The notes: generated by a model not told the origin, from the letters alone. DNA of 64,000 bases from Charina bottae (GCA_023362775.1 JALMGJ010000016.1:3332001-3396000), one strand, 5' to 3'; shown: positions 35,167 to 46,795, counted from the first letter of the stretch. Translations and numbers: made by a program.

Positions 35167-35365
35167 TGACCAAATACTTATTTTCCACCATAATTTGCAA
35201 ATAAATTCTTTCTGAATCAGACAATGTGATTGTCTGGATTTGTTTTCTCATTTTGTCTCTCATAGTTGAGGTCTACCTATGATGTCAATTACAGGCCTCT
35301 CTCATCTTTTTAAGTGGGAGAACTTGCACAATTGGTGGCTGACTAAATACTTTTTTGCCCCACTG
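35167..35365 (-). repeat. Tc1 right terminal inverted repeat
   Basis: 199 bp, inverse of 33763-33961. Differences seen are caccaa versus catcaa near the outer end and ttcaga versus ttcgga in the inner half. Confidence 0.95.
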
Positions 35366-35367
35366 TA

Positions 35368-37090
35368 CATGCAAAATTAAAAATTATAGATTTATATATT
35401 CCTACACCATGCCACCCTGATAGCCTCTCTTTCTTTCCAAATAAATTGTGTATTGAGACTTATTTTGTTGTACATTCAATATATGAAAATTAAATGTACC
35501 TTTCTGTGGCCAAGCTTCATGGCCATTTGTTCATGAATGAAAATCTTACTATGATTGTGTGCTTTGAAATGCAATGAAGTTAGATGTCAGCTCTGTAGTC
35601 TGTCCTATTTCGTATTCATGATGTGATGGCAGAAAGACTTTTTGAAAATCATCTGAGTGTGTGAGTATGAGTAATTAATCTTCCTTGACTGATTGATTTT
35701 TTCTTCTTCTATACCTCCCATTATTAGTCTTCACAAAGTAGAGCACCACAACCTTGCTTACACTCCAAATACAATCAAAACACAGCAAAATGAGACAAAA
35801 ATATAGACTTGTATCTCATGAACAATATTGTGAAATCCTCCTGCCCAAATTATGCAAGAAGCGTCTCGTTCTTCTAATCAGTTACCACCATAGCAGTACG
35901 ACTATTTTATTATTTGGTTTGGTGGCAATGAAAAAACACACTTGCCACAGTTGTCCTAATAAAACAAAATAAAAATATTTAGAACATTTCATGGAAAGCT
36001 GGACCACAACATAGCTATGGTTGGTTGGATCCAACTTTAATCAGCCTTTGAGTAAATCAATTGAATGGAACTTTCAATGGAGCTTAATTTTGTCAAGACT
36101 TTATGATATTTAATGACTAAATTTGATTTTGATTCTCTGACAGCAGAAAATTTATTTATTTATGTATTGTTTGTTTGAATGAAAGAATGAATGACCCCAC
36201 TGCATACCTTCATCTCAAGCAAGATACCACATAATAATATAATACCACATAAGGTTTATACAACTTTAGTTCCCAGGATGATTTACAACATTTCAGGAAA
36301 TGATCACATTCAATAAAAATGCATGAGTTAAATCATAGCACATTAAAAAGCTAAATCAATAGAAGCAGAAAAAAGTCTGCAAAACAAAGCGAGGTAATAC
36401 TGAATAATAGTTAAAATACGTGACAATTCTTTTTAAAATACAGTAGATACCAGGTGTTGAGATGGCATGACATTGTGGGCAAATAAGCCCATGCAGTAGA
36501 ACTGTACACTCTAAGAGACCCACTTCTCTCATTTGAGGACCCCTAGCCATAAAATATTTTTTTAAAAAATAAAAGAGATGATATTTGAAAACAAAATGAG
36601 GCACTGGAGAGGAAGAGGAGATAGTTCAATTTTTTTTAAGTGTACACCAGGTCTGTAGGCTGGGAATCTGAAAAACATATTTGAAAAAGTAATGGTGTCC
36701 CCAATTTGATCAGAACCCCTCTTCCCTTCAGCTTATTGTGAAAGACTATCCCCCCCCCCCCCGAAATCCCAATATGACACAATGTTAGGCCTCTACATGG
36801 GGAAAAGCCTTCACAACATGGCAGGTATTTGAAGAGACTTGGAGTTATGCCGTGAGGAATCTTCTTCACTTACTCCTTCTCTCCTTCTGCAAATATGACT
36901 TTTGTTCAGGTTTAACATCAGTGCTGCCTATGCTAAAATATTGGTCAGATTACATTAGCACTGATAATTTGAATGCAAGAAAAATGGAATAGAACATTTT
37001 TAAGGCAATGAGAACTGGAAGCTGTTTGTGAACTTGTCCCTGGATGAGAAATTAACAGAGAATCCCTATTGAATAAAGTGTATTAGAAAG
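35368..37090. other. Unannotated stretch
   Basis: AT-rich DNA with a TTTA run near 36150 and a C-run at about 36750-36762. No gene or clear element was recognised. Confidence 0.5.
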
Positions 37091-37100
37091 AGTGGGAAAC

Positions 37101-37921
37101 AGTGCTGAAGGCGGGAAATTTGAATTTGAAATTGGGGCGCCCATTGGTGGCAGCCAAGAAACGTGTTCACCACCACCTATCAGCGCCTGCAAAATGTATG
37201 AGGCAGGCCAAGCAGATGGAAGCGCGATTGGCTCCCACCCAAAAATGGCGGGAAAATTTTGCACATAAAAGATGGCCGGATTTAGAACCGGTTGCCGGAG
37301 ACAATCGTTCTACAGAGCCCACAACATCGCCTCAGGACTCCGTGCCAGTACCTGCCGTGAAGTCTTGCCCTGCTGCCGCAACAGAACCAGCTTCAGAGCC
37401 CTGCCCTGCAATCGCCACTTCGAAGCTTGCCTCTGCAGAGCGTCCTGCTGCCGCGCAGAACACAAACACTGCCGACTGCGCTGGAGTTCACAGCTGACCT
37501 GCGCCTTGTCACCACTGCTCCCGAGTCGGACACCAAACCGCGTCTCGCCAATGGGTGGAACTCCACCTCTGAGACCCACTTGGGTACCGCGCCGGCTTCA
37601 GGCTCTGAGGATCACCTTGCTTCTTCAGGAAACTTTGGGTCCATGTCTTGTCCGGTTGCCACACCTGAGTCTGCTTTCAGCTTTTCCTTGCTGCCATGTG
37701 AGACTGTGTTTCTAAAACCTTGTCTTGTTGCCAAGTGAGCCTTGCCTTGCTGCCACACAAGACTCTGTTGATAAGCCTTGCCTTGTGCCAAGTTGGACTC
37801 TGATTCCAGCCCTGCCTTGTCACTTGTTAGCAGGTATTAACTTGTTGAACCGTGATTTCTTGTTATTGTAAATAAAGAGTAAGTTCACCACCGCGTCTGA
37901 GTCACTTTAGTCAGAACAGGA
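37101..37921 (+). mobile_element. Ty3/Gypsy 5' LTR (probable limits)
   Basis: A GC-richer block directly upstream of the gag remnant. It contains a TATA-like 'cacataaaagatgg' (about 37261) and AATAAA at 37870-37875, in LTR order (U3, R, U5). About 90 bases (37220-37313) recur at 40812-40902 after the RNase H region, which supports the LTR reading. Outer edges are approximate: starts near 'tgctgaaggcggg', ends near 'gtcagaacaggaca'. Long ORFs here (37102-37497, 37272-37715, 37427-37738) overlap each other and look like by-products of composition. Confidence 0.65.
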
Positions 37922-38099
37922 CAGATTGTCTCTGGCCAAAAAACCCCATGGGGGGAAAAAGAAGGTGATGGACTAAGTTAACATGGTGTAACAAATCACC
38001 ATAGAATACGCGCAGCTTATGCAGCAAGTCATCATACTAAGAGCGCAATTGGCCCAGCTACAAGTCTAACAAAACATGATGCCTGAAGCATTCACACCA

Positions 38100-38790
38100 T
38101 GCCATAAATGTCCCGTAATGGCACCCAAGAAGTTTGACAGGACCCTCACTCAGTTTCCAGCCTTCATCGCTCAGTGTAGGCTGTACCTGAGTCTTTGTGC
38201 AGAGGAATTCAGCACAAGGTGGGATTCCTGATCAATCTGCTGTCAAGTCCTGCCACACGAGGGGATTTGCCCCTCATTTTCCAGCTAAGCCTGCTTCTGG
38301 ATGACTTTGATGGGTTCTGCCAGAAGCTACAGGCGATGTACGAGGACCCGGTCAAGACACAGTCTGCCAGTAGATGCCTGAGGGAGTTGAAGCAAGGACA
38401 TCACTCTGTGGCTGAGTACATTAGCGATTTCCGGCTGCTGGCGCAGGATCTACAGTGGAATGAAGAGGTGCTATTGGATCAGTTTGGCCTCTGAGATTTT
38501 GGACAAGTTGGCCCAGACAGACTGCCCACAGACTCTCCAAGCCTTACAACACTTCTGCCTCCAGATCGACCGATGCCTTCAACAGCAGAGAGTGATGCAA
38601 TGCACTGGCAGGCCTTCATCTTTCACCCTGCACCTCTTGACAGGCCATCTCCAATCTGTGGATGAGCCCATGAAACTCGGGGGCGCTTGGCCATTTCTCA
38701 CCCAGGCAGAGAAGGACCGATGCTGATGGGAGGGACTCTGCTTATACTGCGCCAGAGCTGGCCATTTGGCTGCTAATTTCCCTGCCAAGC
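38100..38790 (+). pseudogene. Ty3/Gypsy Gag remnant
   Basis: Frame pieces at 38100-38200 ('PKKFDRTLTQFPAFIAQC'), 38195-38494 ('KVGFLINLLSSPA', 'FCQKLQAMYEDPVKT', 'QGHHSVAEYISDFRLLAQ') and 38460-38726. The QGxxSVAEY...FRxLA block matches the capsid region of sushi-type Gypsy Gag proteins. Frameshifts occur near 38200 and 38490. No CCHC zinc knuckle could be recognised, although 'WEGLCLYCARAGHLAANF' at about 38730-38780 is where it should be. Confidence 0.8.
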
Positions 38791-38857
38791 CCAAGGCCAC
38801 CCCTTTGTTGGGAAACGGACTCGGCCCAGCCTAAAGGGGCAATTAGGGTGGGCCAAA

Positions 38858-39210
38858 TTGGCTGATACTCAATCTCCAATGCCCTGTTTCACACCCCTCA
38901 AGCACCTATCAATAGATGTTACCCTGCAAGTTCCAAGGAATTCTTCACTGGTGGTTCAGGCCATGATCGATTCTGGGGCCACCGCCAAATTCATGGACAA
39001 AGGGTTTGCCAAGAAGTGGGTTGTGCCTCAGCATGAAGTAGACCCTCCTCTCATAGTGGAGACCATAGATGGCTGAACCCTCCACTCTGGTCCTGTGTCA
39101 TCCACCACACAACTGCTGCTCATGAGCATAGGAGAGCATCGTGAATGGCTAGAGTTTTACGTGGTAGCCATGCCACATTTTCCTCTAGAGCTGGGGTTGG
39201 AGTGACTTCA
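38858..39210 (+). pseudogene. Ty3/Gypsy aspartic protease remnant
   Basis: The frame 38858-39076 holds 'VVQAMIDSGATAKFMDK', with the DSGA active-site motif at about 38966-38980 that would cleave the polyprotein. A stop at 39076 replaces a codon inside the domain ('VETIDG' then stop), and readable sequence carries on to about 39210. Inactive. Confidence 0.8.
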
Positions 39211-39211
39211 G

Positions 39212-40811
39212 ATGCATGTCCCACAAATTGGGTGGTCATCCAGTAAGGTCAAATTTCTCAGCCCAGAATGCACCCAGCATGTAGTCAATACCTTTTCCTT
39301 TGGACAACTAGTGACTTCGAACCAGTTGCTGCATCCTCAGCTTAAAGACTATGCCGATGTGTTCGATGAGAAAGAGGCCAACCAACTACCGCCCCATAGC
39401 TCTTATGATTGCCCCATCAAATTTGTTCCCGGTGCCAGGTTTCCAGTGGGGTGTATCCATTACTTGTCGAAGCCAGAATGAGTGGCTCTTTGGGACTTTC
39501 TAGACTCTAACCTAAAGAAGGGATTTATCAGACCCTCTAACTCTCCAGTGGCAGCCCCCATGCTATTCGTAAAGAAGAAGTCGGAGCTACAGTTGTGCTG
39601 CCATTACCAGAGGTTGAATGACATCACCATCAAGAACCATTACCTGTTACTGTTGATTTCTGAGCTGCTCGAATGACTTCGCCATGCCTGAGTTTTCACA
39701 AAGCTGGACCTGCAAGGGGTCTACAATCTCATTAGGATTCGCAAGGGGGATGAATGGAAGACTGCATTCTGCACCCGCTATGGCCATTTCATGTACACAG
39801 TCATGCCTTTTGAACTATCCAATGCCCCAGGAGTATTCATGCATTTCATGCATGGTGTGTTTAGAGATCTTCTGGACCAGTACCTGATTTTCTACCGAGA
39901 TGACATCTTGAACTACTACTCCTCTTCAAGTGAGCATGAACAACATGTTCACACAGTGTTGCAGTGGCTACGGAAGAACCACCTGTACACCAAGTTAGGG
40001 AAGTATCAGTTTGCTCAGGACAATTACTCATATTTGCTAATACTACAGAAACTTTGTCCCACGCTTCATGGAACTCACCACACCCCTATCCAACCTCCTT
40101 CGAGAAAGAACCAAATTCTTATGGTGGGACACTGAGCAGTGGGCCTTCAAGAAGCTCAATGTCGCCTTCACATTTGAACCTATCCTCAGACAACCAGACT
40201 CATCCTGGGCATTTGTGATTGAGACAGATGTATCAGATGTGGCCATTGGGGATATTTTGCTACAAGTGAACCCTCGGACAAGCACTCTGTATCCTTGCAC
40301 TTACCATTCCCGAAAACTCACACCCGCCAAGAGGGCCTATACTATATGGGATAAGGAGCTTTTGGCGATCAAGGTGGCATTCAAGACCTGGAGACACCAC
40401 TTGGACGGGGGCCCCCATCCCATTGAGGTGCGGATGGATCACACAAACTTAGAGCATCTGAAGACCACAAGAAACCTGAACCAGCGACTGGTCCGTTGGT
40501 CCCTATTCTTCACTCACTTCAATTTCATTGTGACATACATATCATGGGTGCAGAATCAGTCGGTCGATGCATTGTCCTTAAAACCAGAAAATGACCATTT
40601 GGGACCCCCAGCATTGCCCCAACCTGTCATTCCCCTCAAACAGTTCACTGCAACCACCACGTCATGTGAACTCCTTCAAAAAATCAGAGATCACCAACAG
40701 GGTGACCCCTTCATGAAAAACTGGAGGCAGGAAATCACACAACTTCCCACAGACCAAGCAACTCCTTGGGCCTGGACCCATGATGCACTCTACTTCCAGA
40801 ATCATTACTAC
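39212..40811 (+). pseudogene. Ty3/Gypsy reverse transcriptase and RNase H remnant
   Basis: Pieces in order: 39212-39481 ('LLHPQLKDYADVFDEKEA', the pre-RT block), 39482-39676 ('GFIRPSNSPVAAPMLFVK'), then 39690-40000 with 'FTKLDLQGVYNLIRI' and 'YGHFMYTVMPFELSNAPG'. The catalytic region reads 'IFYRDDILNYYS' where family members have Y-x-DD-I-L-I-Y-S, so the DD pair is kept. From 40068 a long frame (343 codons) covers the thumb and RNase H: 'FVIETDVSDVAIGDILL' (catalytic Asp), 'YTIWDKELLAIKVAFKTW' (catalytic Glu) and 'VRMDHTNLEHLKTTRN'. Several in-frame stops (39481, 39676) and a frameshift near 40050 kill it. The integrase is missing apart from a few residues ('ALYFQNHYYIPA'). Confidence 0.88.
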
Positions 40812-40902
40812 ATACCGGCTCCCACCCAAAAACAGTGGAAAAATCACGTGCATAAAAGACGGCTGGATTTAGAAGATGTTGCTGGAGACAACCGTTCTAC
40901 TT
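40812..40902 (+). repeat. LTR-derived fragment fused after RNase H
   Basis: From 'ggctcccacccaaaaa' to 'gttctac' this follows 37220-37313 of the 5' LTR, including the TATA-like 'cataaaaga'. It joins in the middle of the coding frame, so a deletion or recombination removed the integrase and the start of the 3' LTR. After 40902 similarity is lost. Confidence 0.75.
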
Positions 40903-41872
40903 TTGAGCTGCCCCCCTCCTTGCAAGCCTTTTCTTATCAGAAAAAAACTCATGTTAATATCTTCTTACCATTAGTAGCTAAAATCACTCAATGGGTGGTC
41001 TGCTCTGAGTGGTTAATACTTAGCTCTCCTTCCTACATGCATTTGTTTATCCTGTGGAATTTCATTGAACCATCTGAGGCAGGTCTCCTTAATGGATAAG
41101 ACTTGAGGCCAGCCAGTGTGACCATGGATTAGTATTGTCTTACATCCATTTATGAAAAAGTAATACATCATACCAGTTTGAAAGCACATTCCAAAGTGCA
41201 CATTTAACTGAAATCTGAATGTAATGCAGTTATCAAATGGTCAGAGAATTGCCCTGAAGATATTCTATTACTTAGTGATTGTGTATATATAATTTAGGAT
41301 TAAACATTTACCTAAAGTCAACCTAATTCCCATCTTTTAGAGGCAAAAATAGCTGATTCTGGGATAATTGGAAGGATTCTGGGATAAAAACAATCACAGA
41401 ATCTGCATGTGTTAGATGAGCCATTATATCCTGTAAATAGTGATTGTTAAGCAAGAAACATTTTTTTGGAGTCATACAGTATACACTTAGTATTATCAAC
41501 CTGTAAATTCTTACTGCAATGTTTGGGACTATAAAACTCATCTGGGGGCTCATGTGTCTTAGCTTAGGAGCTGTCCTTATCACAAGGTAAATTGGGTTCC
41601 CTCTTGTATTGATGAGAATAAACCTCCTTCATTCCAAACATAGGTGGCTGTGGTTTTGGAATTCTTCCAAATGAGATGGGTGTCAGGAGGATAATCTTGG
41701 ACAGCATGAGCAATTTTAATTTTACCTTTTTTCTCTGTCAAGCACATGGCCAAGAACAAGAGAACCATTTTATGCAATTAGCACCTTTACCCATTAAGTG
41801 CTATGCTGTCTGAAGGTATTCATTTCCCTGGTGTATTACAAATCCATTATTAATTGTCCTAGTTGGACAGTG
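40903..41872. other. Unannotated stretch
   Basis: No gene or element was recognised after the Gypsy remnant. Confidence 0.5.
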
Positions 41873-41888
41873 GAGAAATCCTAGGACT

Positions 41889-42196
41889 AATTTTTTTTGT
41901 TTGTTAAAAAACTGGAAGAACTTTAATGGAGTTCTGTATGTATTATATATTATAAAACAAAGATTTAAACTTAAGATTGAATTTGATACAAATATATAAA
42001 TAAATAAATAATATAATGTAAGGAAGGATACATTGTATTAAATATAATAAAAATAATTATATAAAATCAAATGTAAATATATATACATAAATGTAACCAT
42101 TGTTATGTGTTATATATGATCATTGTTATATGTTTTGTTTATGTTTTATGTTGAATGTAATAATAAAAAATTATATCTGGGAAAAAAAAAAAAAAA
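41889..42196 (+). mobile_element. Short poly(A) LINE-type insertion (L1-like 3' end)
   Basis: 308 bp ending in 'taataataaaaaattat' and a run of A. It is flanked by the exact 16-bp repeat gagaaatcctaggact at 41873-41888 and 42197-42212. A long target duplication plus poly(A) fits L1-driven insertion. No coding sequence; AT-rich throughout. Confidence 0.65.
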
Positions 42197-42212
42197 GAGA
42201 AATCCTAGGACT

Positions 42213-43548
42213 GAAGTTTTGCAAGTCCTCCACCTCGCTGTTACCCCATCTTCTCCTGAGTAGTTGTGTGACAATGCTGACAAGCTCCATTAGTTAACTG
42301 AACTGGCCTAGTGACTGTTTTATTTTATAGAATAGACTCTGAGTTGATCTCCTACACTTCTGCTACATCTTCCAGTGATCTACTCAACCACATTCAACAA
42401 CAGACATTCCTTATGAATGCATCTTCCCCTAAATGAATCTTTTCAAAATCTGGAACCGTGTTCCCAGCAATAGGAACATTGCAAACTCTGCCCCCCCCCC
42501 CAAAAAAAAGAGGCTATTAATGCATCACATTTTATTCTCAGGCAACAGAGTAATACTTAAAGAAATATATTAAAGAAGCTTTAAAAATGTTAATTTCTGT
42601 TCAATTTAGACACTCCAGATTTCTAGGAAGCAAGTTGATTTCACCCATTCTTATGGGAAGACAAAAAAATTCTATAACAATTTGTGTTTCATCTATGGTA
42701 TAGATTGGGAAAATTGAGGTTTGTTGTTGTTTTAAGATATTTATGTTAATAGAATAATGAAATACAAAGGAAACAAAATGTCTACATGGATAGTAAACAT
42801 TGGATAATATAAAAAGAAACAATTACTGAGCATAAATAAGAACATGGAAAAACTTTCTAATAACACATTCTCCCCTTCCCTTCCTTGTACTTTCAGAATT
42901 GCTGACCATAACTTAAAATATTAAATATTACTGCATATATCTATTTCAATCCTTTCATCTATTATTTTTGATTGGTCTCATGACATGAATTTGGTTAGAC
43001 TTCTATTATGGATATTTACTGTTAATTTTTGCCATTGTATCATATTCCCCAATTTTGGTCTCCCAATCTGATATTGTCAGCAAAGTTTATTTTTCCAATG
43101 TTGTGCCAAATTTATTCTTGCAGCAGTCAACATATATCTTAATAAATTGTTATATATTCATTTATATTTTCCAGAATTAAACCTAATAAGAATATTTGTG
43201 ATTTCAGTTCAAATATTATTTTTAGAATTTTCTGAATATTTTGATGTATTTCTTTCAGTGCTTCTGAGTTGTTGTTGTTTTTTGCATAACCACCACTTAA
43301 ATAATAAAATAGTCCTTCTTTGTTATAGCATTTTCAATATCTATTTTTACATGATTTGTCTATCTTGGTAATTATTGACAGAGTAATACAGCATCTGTAA
43401 AACACTTTATATTAATTTTCCCTGAAATTACAACTTGGAGTAAATTTTATTGATTTTTCCACAGCTCTTCCCATTGTTATACTGTGATGATTTCTTTGAA
43501 GTTTTGTGTTCCCTTTATCATACAATTTTTATTTGTTCCATATTTGTG
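42213..43548. other. Unannotated stretch
   Basis: Contains a C-run then A-run at about 42487-42507. No gene or element was recognised. Confidence 0.5.
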
Positions 43549-43550
43549 TC

Positions 43551-43613
<63 letters not shown>

Positions 43614-43662
43614 ATCTATCTATCATCATCTCACTCTCTCTCCCTCCCTCCCTCCCTCCTAA
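43549..43662. repeat. (ATCT)n then (TCCC)n microsatellite
   Basis: About fifteen atct units, a broken part, then a ctcc run. The three Tyr/Leu/Ser-rich ORFs over it are reading frames of the repeat. Confidence 0.95.
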
Positions 43663-43974
43663 CAGGTGACCTTGAATTCGTATATTTTTTTTCGGAATGA
43701 GCTAAATCGGATTGTACAATTTCCTGAGCTCTGGACTTGCCTCGTGATTTGGTTCTGAATAGTTATGTATCTGTCTTGCTTTTACATAATATGTAGAATG
43801 CAACTTTACAAGATATATGTTTAAATATGTGAGATGTAGGAGGGTATAGTAAGGGGTGCTTGCTTAAAATTTGGCTCTTAAAGAATTTCTCTCTGCCTCT
43901 GTTTGCCTCACAGCAAACATTCACTTCTGTCATATTGTACTTTTTGGGCTTTGGTGACAATTGAACAAAAAACC

Positions 43975-44064
43975 AAAACATACATCCATACATCCATACA
44001 TCCATACATGTACATGTATATGCATATATATGTCTCTCTGTGTGTATGTGCATGTATGTATGTA

Positions 44065-44099
<35 letters not shown>

Positions 44100-44172
44100 A
44101 TATATGTGTATGTATGTGTATGTATGTATGTATGTGTGTGTGTATGTGTGTGTGTACGTGTGTGTGTGTGTG

Positions 44173-44239
<67 letters not shown>

Positions 44240-44244
44240 TTGTT

Positions 44245-44277
<33 letters not shown>

Positions 44278-44306
44278 GTGTGTGTACGTGTGTGTGTGTG
44301 TGTGTG

Positions 44307-44382
<76 letters not shown>
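43975..44382. repeat. Complex TG / TATG / TA microsatellite
   Basis: About 400 bp of alternating purine and pyrimidine DNA: catc/cata units, (TATG)n, (TG)n, then two blocks of (TG)n followed by (TA)n at about 44150-44235 and 44280-44378. The two blocks look like copies of one unit of roughly 130 bp. ORFs in both strands are artefacts. Confidence 0.95.
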
Positions 44383-44385
<3 letters not shown>

Positions 44386-45249
44386 TTATCATGGTTTTCA
44401 TGGTCCCACAACATAGTCTTCTGAAATGTTAACATTGTTTTTCTCTAGGGAATAATTATGCCATTTTAATAACACATTTTCCGTAAAATATAAATCCATA
44501 TAATTCCCATTATACAAGAACAACTGCTGAATTTCATTCTATGATACTCTTATTTTCATAATAAATGCTCACAAAAGAGAGTGAGAGCGAGGGATACATG
44601 TGTCCTCTTTTGGAATTCCAAGAAATATAAATGTTATTAGGCAAGTGTGATTTATCTCAGCTTGGTCAAAGCTACATGCAAAATCTCTCTGCATTCTTTC
44701 CAAGTATTTAATTTTATGAATTATTCTTAAATCTGATTTTTACCCCTTGCTTTTTGTTTATTGTAGCGGTGTCTAAATTATATATCTATTTTTATCTATC
44801 CTTAACATATATAGCCCTTAGAATCATGAATCAAATAGCAATTGTATTTATTGCTATCTGATTAATTATAATGTACCCTTTTCTAGGATGATTTGTTACT
44901 ATAAATAAAAGCATTATAGAATGGACATAGGAATTTGCTTATAATTACTGACCTACACCTGCTGAATTCAGAATGGATTATTTGAATAACTTAAAAATGA
45001 ATAATTGAATGCAGTAAAGATTACACCAGTTACAAAGATTACACCTAGTTCATATCAGACTAAGTAGGCAAGAATTTATATGTGTGAATATAAACTTTAT
45101 TAAGAAGTGAGATGTGGTTCAAACAAATTTGGGATACATGCCACTCAAAGGCCAAGCATACCTCTAGTCCTGGTAAAAGTTGTGGCATTAATTTGCCCTG
45201 TATATGCTTGGATTCTTTCCTTCAGATGTGGGAACAACTAGAAGTCTTA
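44383..45249. other. Unannotated stretch
   Basis: AT-rich DNA; no gene or element was recognised. Confidence 0.5.
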
Positions 45250-45344
45250 CTTCAAGAAAAGTAGATTTTTCTGTTTTACTTTGTATTCCTTTGTGAGCCA
45301 ACATGGTAAGAAAAGTCTCGTTAGATTTCTTTTTCTTTTTCACA

Positions 45345-45591
45345 TACTTAGTACTGTTATTTCAATCTTACCCCTTTTAAACCTTAAAAAACAAACTTTA
45401 AATCATTGCAAGAAACTTTAAGTCATTCCAGAAAAATAAAATCATAGAGCCTTAAAATCAATCCACATACTTATTCTTAATTTTAACAAATTGTAAAAAC
45501 ATTTTAAAAAACATTTAAATTAACTACTTTTATGCTTAGTACTATTATTTCAATTTTACCCCTATTAAACCTTAAAAAACAAACTTTAAAT
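45345..45591. repeat. Direct duplication of about 55 bp
   Basis: The segments at 45345-45400 and 45534-45591 share 'aaaccttaaaaaacaaac' and flanking bases with a few differences, about 190 bp apart. Both lie inside the L1-like region. Confidence 0.7.
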
Positions 45592-45672
45592 TTATTTATT
45601 TATTTATTTATTTATTTATATTTCTAACTTATATCACCGCCCATCTCCCCCCATTCCGGAGGGGACTCTCAT
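45592..45672 (-). repeat. L2 tail inserted in L1-like region
   Basis: (TTTA)n followed by 'tatatcaccgcccatctcc' and 'ccggaggggactctc'. It splits the segment 'caaactttaaa...aaatcatt', which is continuous in the nearby copy at about 45388-45405. That nearby copy acts as a pre-insertion reference. Confidence 0.75.
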
Positions 45673-46137
45673 TAAATCATTAGAAGAAACTTTACTTATT
45701 CTTAATTTGTATCCCACCTCAAGATAAACCAAAGCATTTATTTGTCTCCATATTATACACAAGAGTTTTTTTATAGACAAATCAAAAAACCCAGCTATCT
45801 CCCCTACAAAGTCAACAAAAAATTTCCCATATGACCGAGCTATCTCCTTTTCAAAACAGGCCCTGTAATAAACAAGCCATTTTTCTTCTTGAAAGCCAAA
45901 TTGTAACTCCTTCATGTCTGTCATTTCTTCACCATCTGGATTTTCGCAGACAGGAGGGATACTTCTTCCTTGATAAATCTCTTCCTCTCCCTTCAGAAAA
46001 TCCTCAATCGATTGATACGTTTTAAAAGCAATATCCTGTACTTCTTGTAAAGTAGCTTGAACAATTTCATGGAAAATCTTGTTAAAGTCAGCAGACTGCT
46101 CGCGGAGCTCTAAGGTTGTTTTCTTAAGGTCGTCCAT
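45665..46137 (-). pseudogene. ORF1-like protein of uncertain family
   Basis: About 157 codons from the ATG at 46137 ('MDDLKKTTLELREQSADF'). The first 55 residues are rich in charged and hydrophobic residues, as in a short coiled coil; later parts read 'FGFQEEKWLVYYRACFEK' and 'FDLSIKKLLCIIW'. I do not recognise the family. If the surrounding sequence is an L1-like 5' region, this would be ORF1 (an RNA-binding chaperone), but I see no RRM or CTD signature. The last 11 residues of the open frame ('RVPSGMGGDGR') come from an inserted L2 tail, so the true end is lost. Unrelated host or repeat origin is possible. Confidence 0.4.
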
Positions 46138-46795
46138 AGTTCAAACAGTAAAGTCTGGCACCATCTGTTGGTGTGTATAAACTAATAATAAAGGCTTCCA
46201 GAGGCTAAAATACAGCATCCAAGGCAAGTCAACAGAAAACTAAAAGCTAAAAACATCAAATTAAATGTGTAGGAAAATATTAAGTCCTTTAAACTAAATA
46301 GAAAAATAATAACGGAGAAATGGTTATTCATTCTCAGTCCTCCTTAAATTTGAATGGAAAGCAAGCTAGCAGCTTGAAAAAAAATTTTTTAAACCTCCTC
46401 CAGAAACAACAACATTCAGCACCAAGAGATTTGTATCTTCTTGTTGTTAAAAACCTCTCTTGGGGTCCAAGAACTTAAAAATATACAAATTAGGTGATTT
46501 AGGAATGAAAAAGGCTCGACCTAGTGTCCCAAAAGGGCTGCAGAGTGGTCTGGAAATGATGGCATCCCCGACTCCCATCTCCTCTTACCGGAATAGTGCC
46601 AATGCTGTTGACGATCTTCAGGCTACAAGGTGACATTTGAAGTGCACATGGGATGATTCCGAGTGTTTTATGTCCATGAAAACACTCTAGGGCAACAGGA
46701 GAAGCCTGCCTGTGCCTCCAAAAAGAATCCACGCTGTTAGGTCTGCCCGCTAATCATGTGAACAGAGTATTCAGTCGGCCATCTTTTCACTTGAA

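Larger units (their letters stand above)
33763..35365 (+). mobile_element. Complete Tc1-type DNA transposon
   Basis: A 1603-bp element starting and ending in 'cagtggggcaaaaaagta' with 199-bp terminal inverted repeats (33763-33961 and 35167-35365), flanked by TA (33761-33762 and 35366-35367), the Tc1/mariner target. The two repeats differ at only about 2 of 199 positions by eye. It contains one uninterrupted transposase gene. Family background: closely related Tc1 elements are known from fish and other vertebrates and have been linked to horizontal transfer. The structure indicates a recent insertion. Confidence 0.96.
45250..46795 (-). mobile_element. Possible L1-like LINE 5' end
   Basis: On the minus strand the right edge starts 'aagatggccgactgaa', a YY1-like site of the kind found at the start of L1 5' untranslated regions. 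About 650 bp of leader follow, then an ORF with a helical, charged start (46137 leftwards). An L2 tail is inserted at about 45592-45672, and a duplicated segment is present. I do not see an RT. The L1 label is an inference from layout only. Confidence 0.4.

Noticed and set aside
37102..37738. Overlapping plus-strand ORFs of 103-147 codons
   Set aside because: They fall in the Gypsy LTR, overlap one another in different frames and show no protein family.
43763..44435. Long Thr/His and Cys/Val-rich ORFs on both strands
   Set aside because: All are translations of TG/TA microsatellites.
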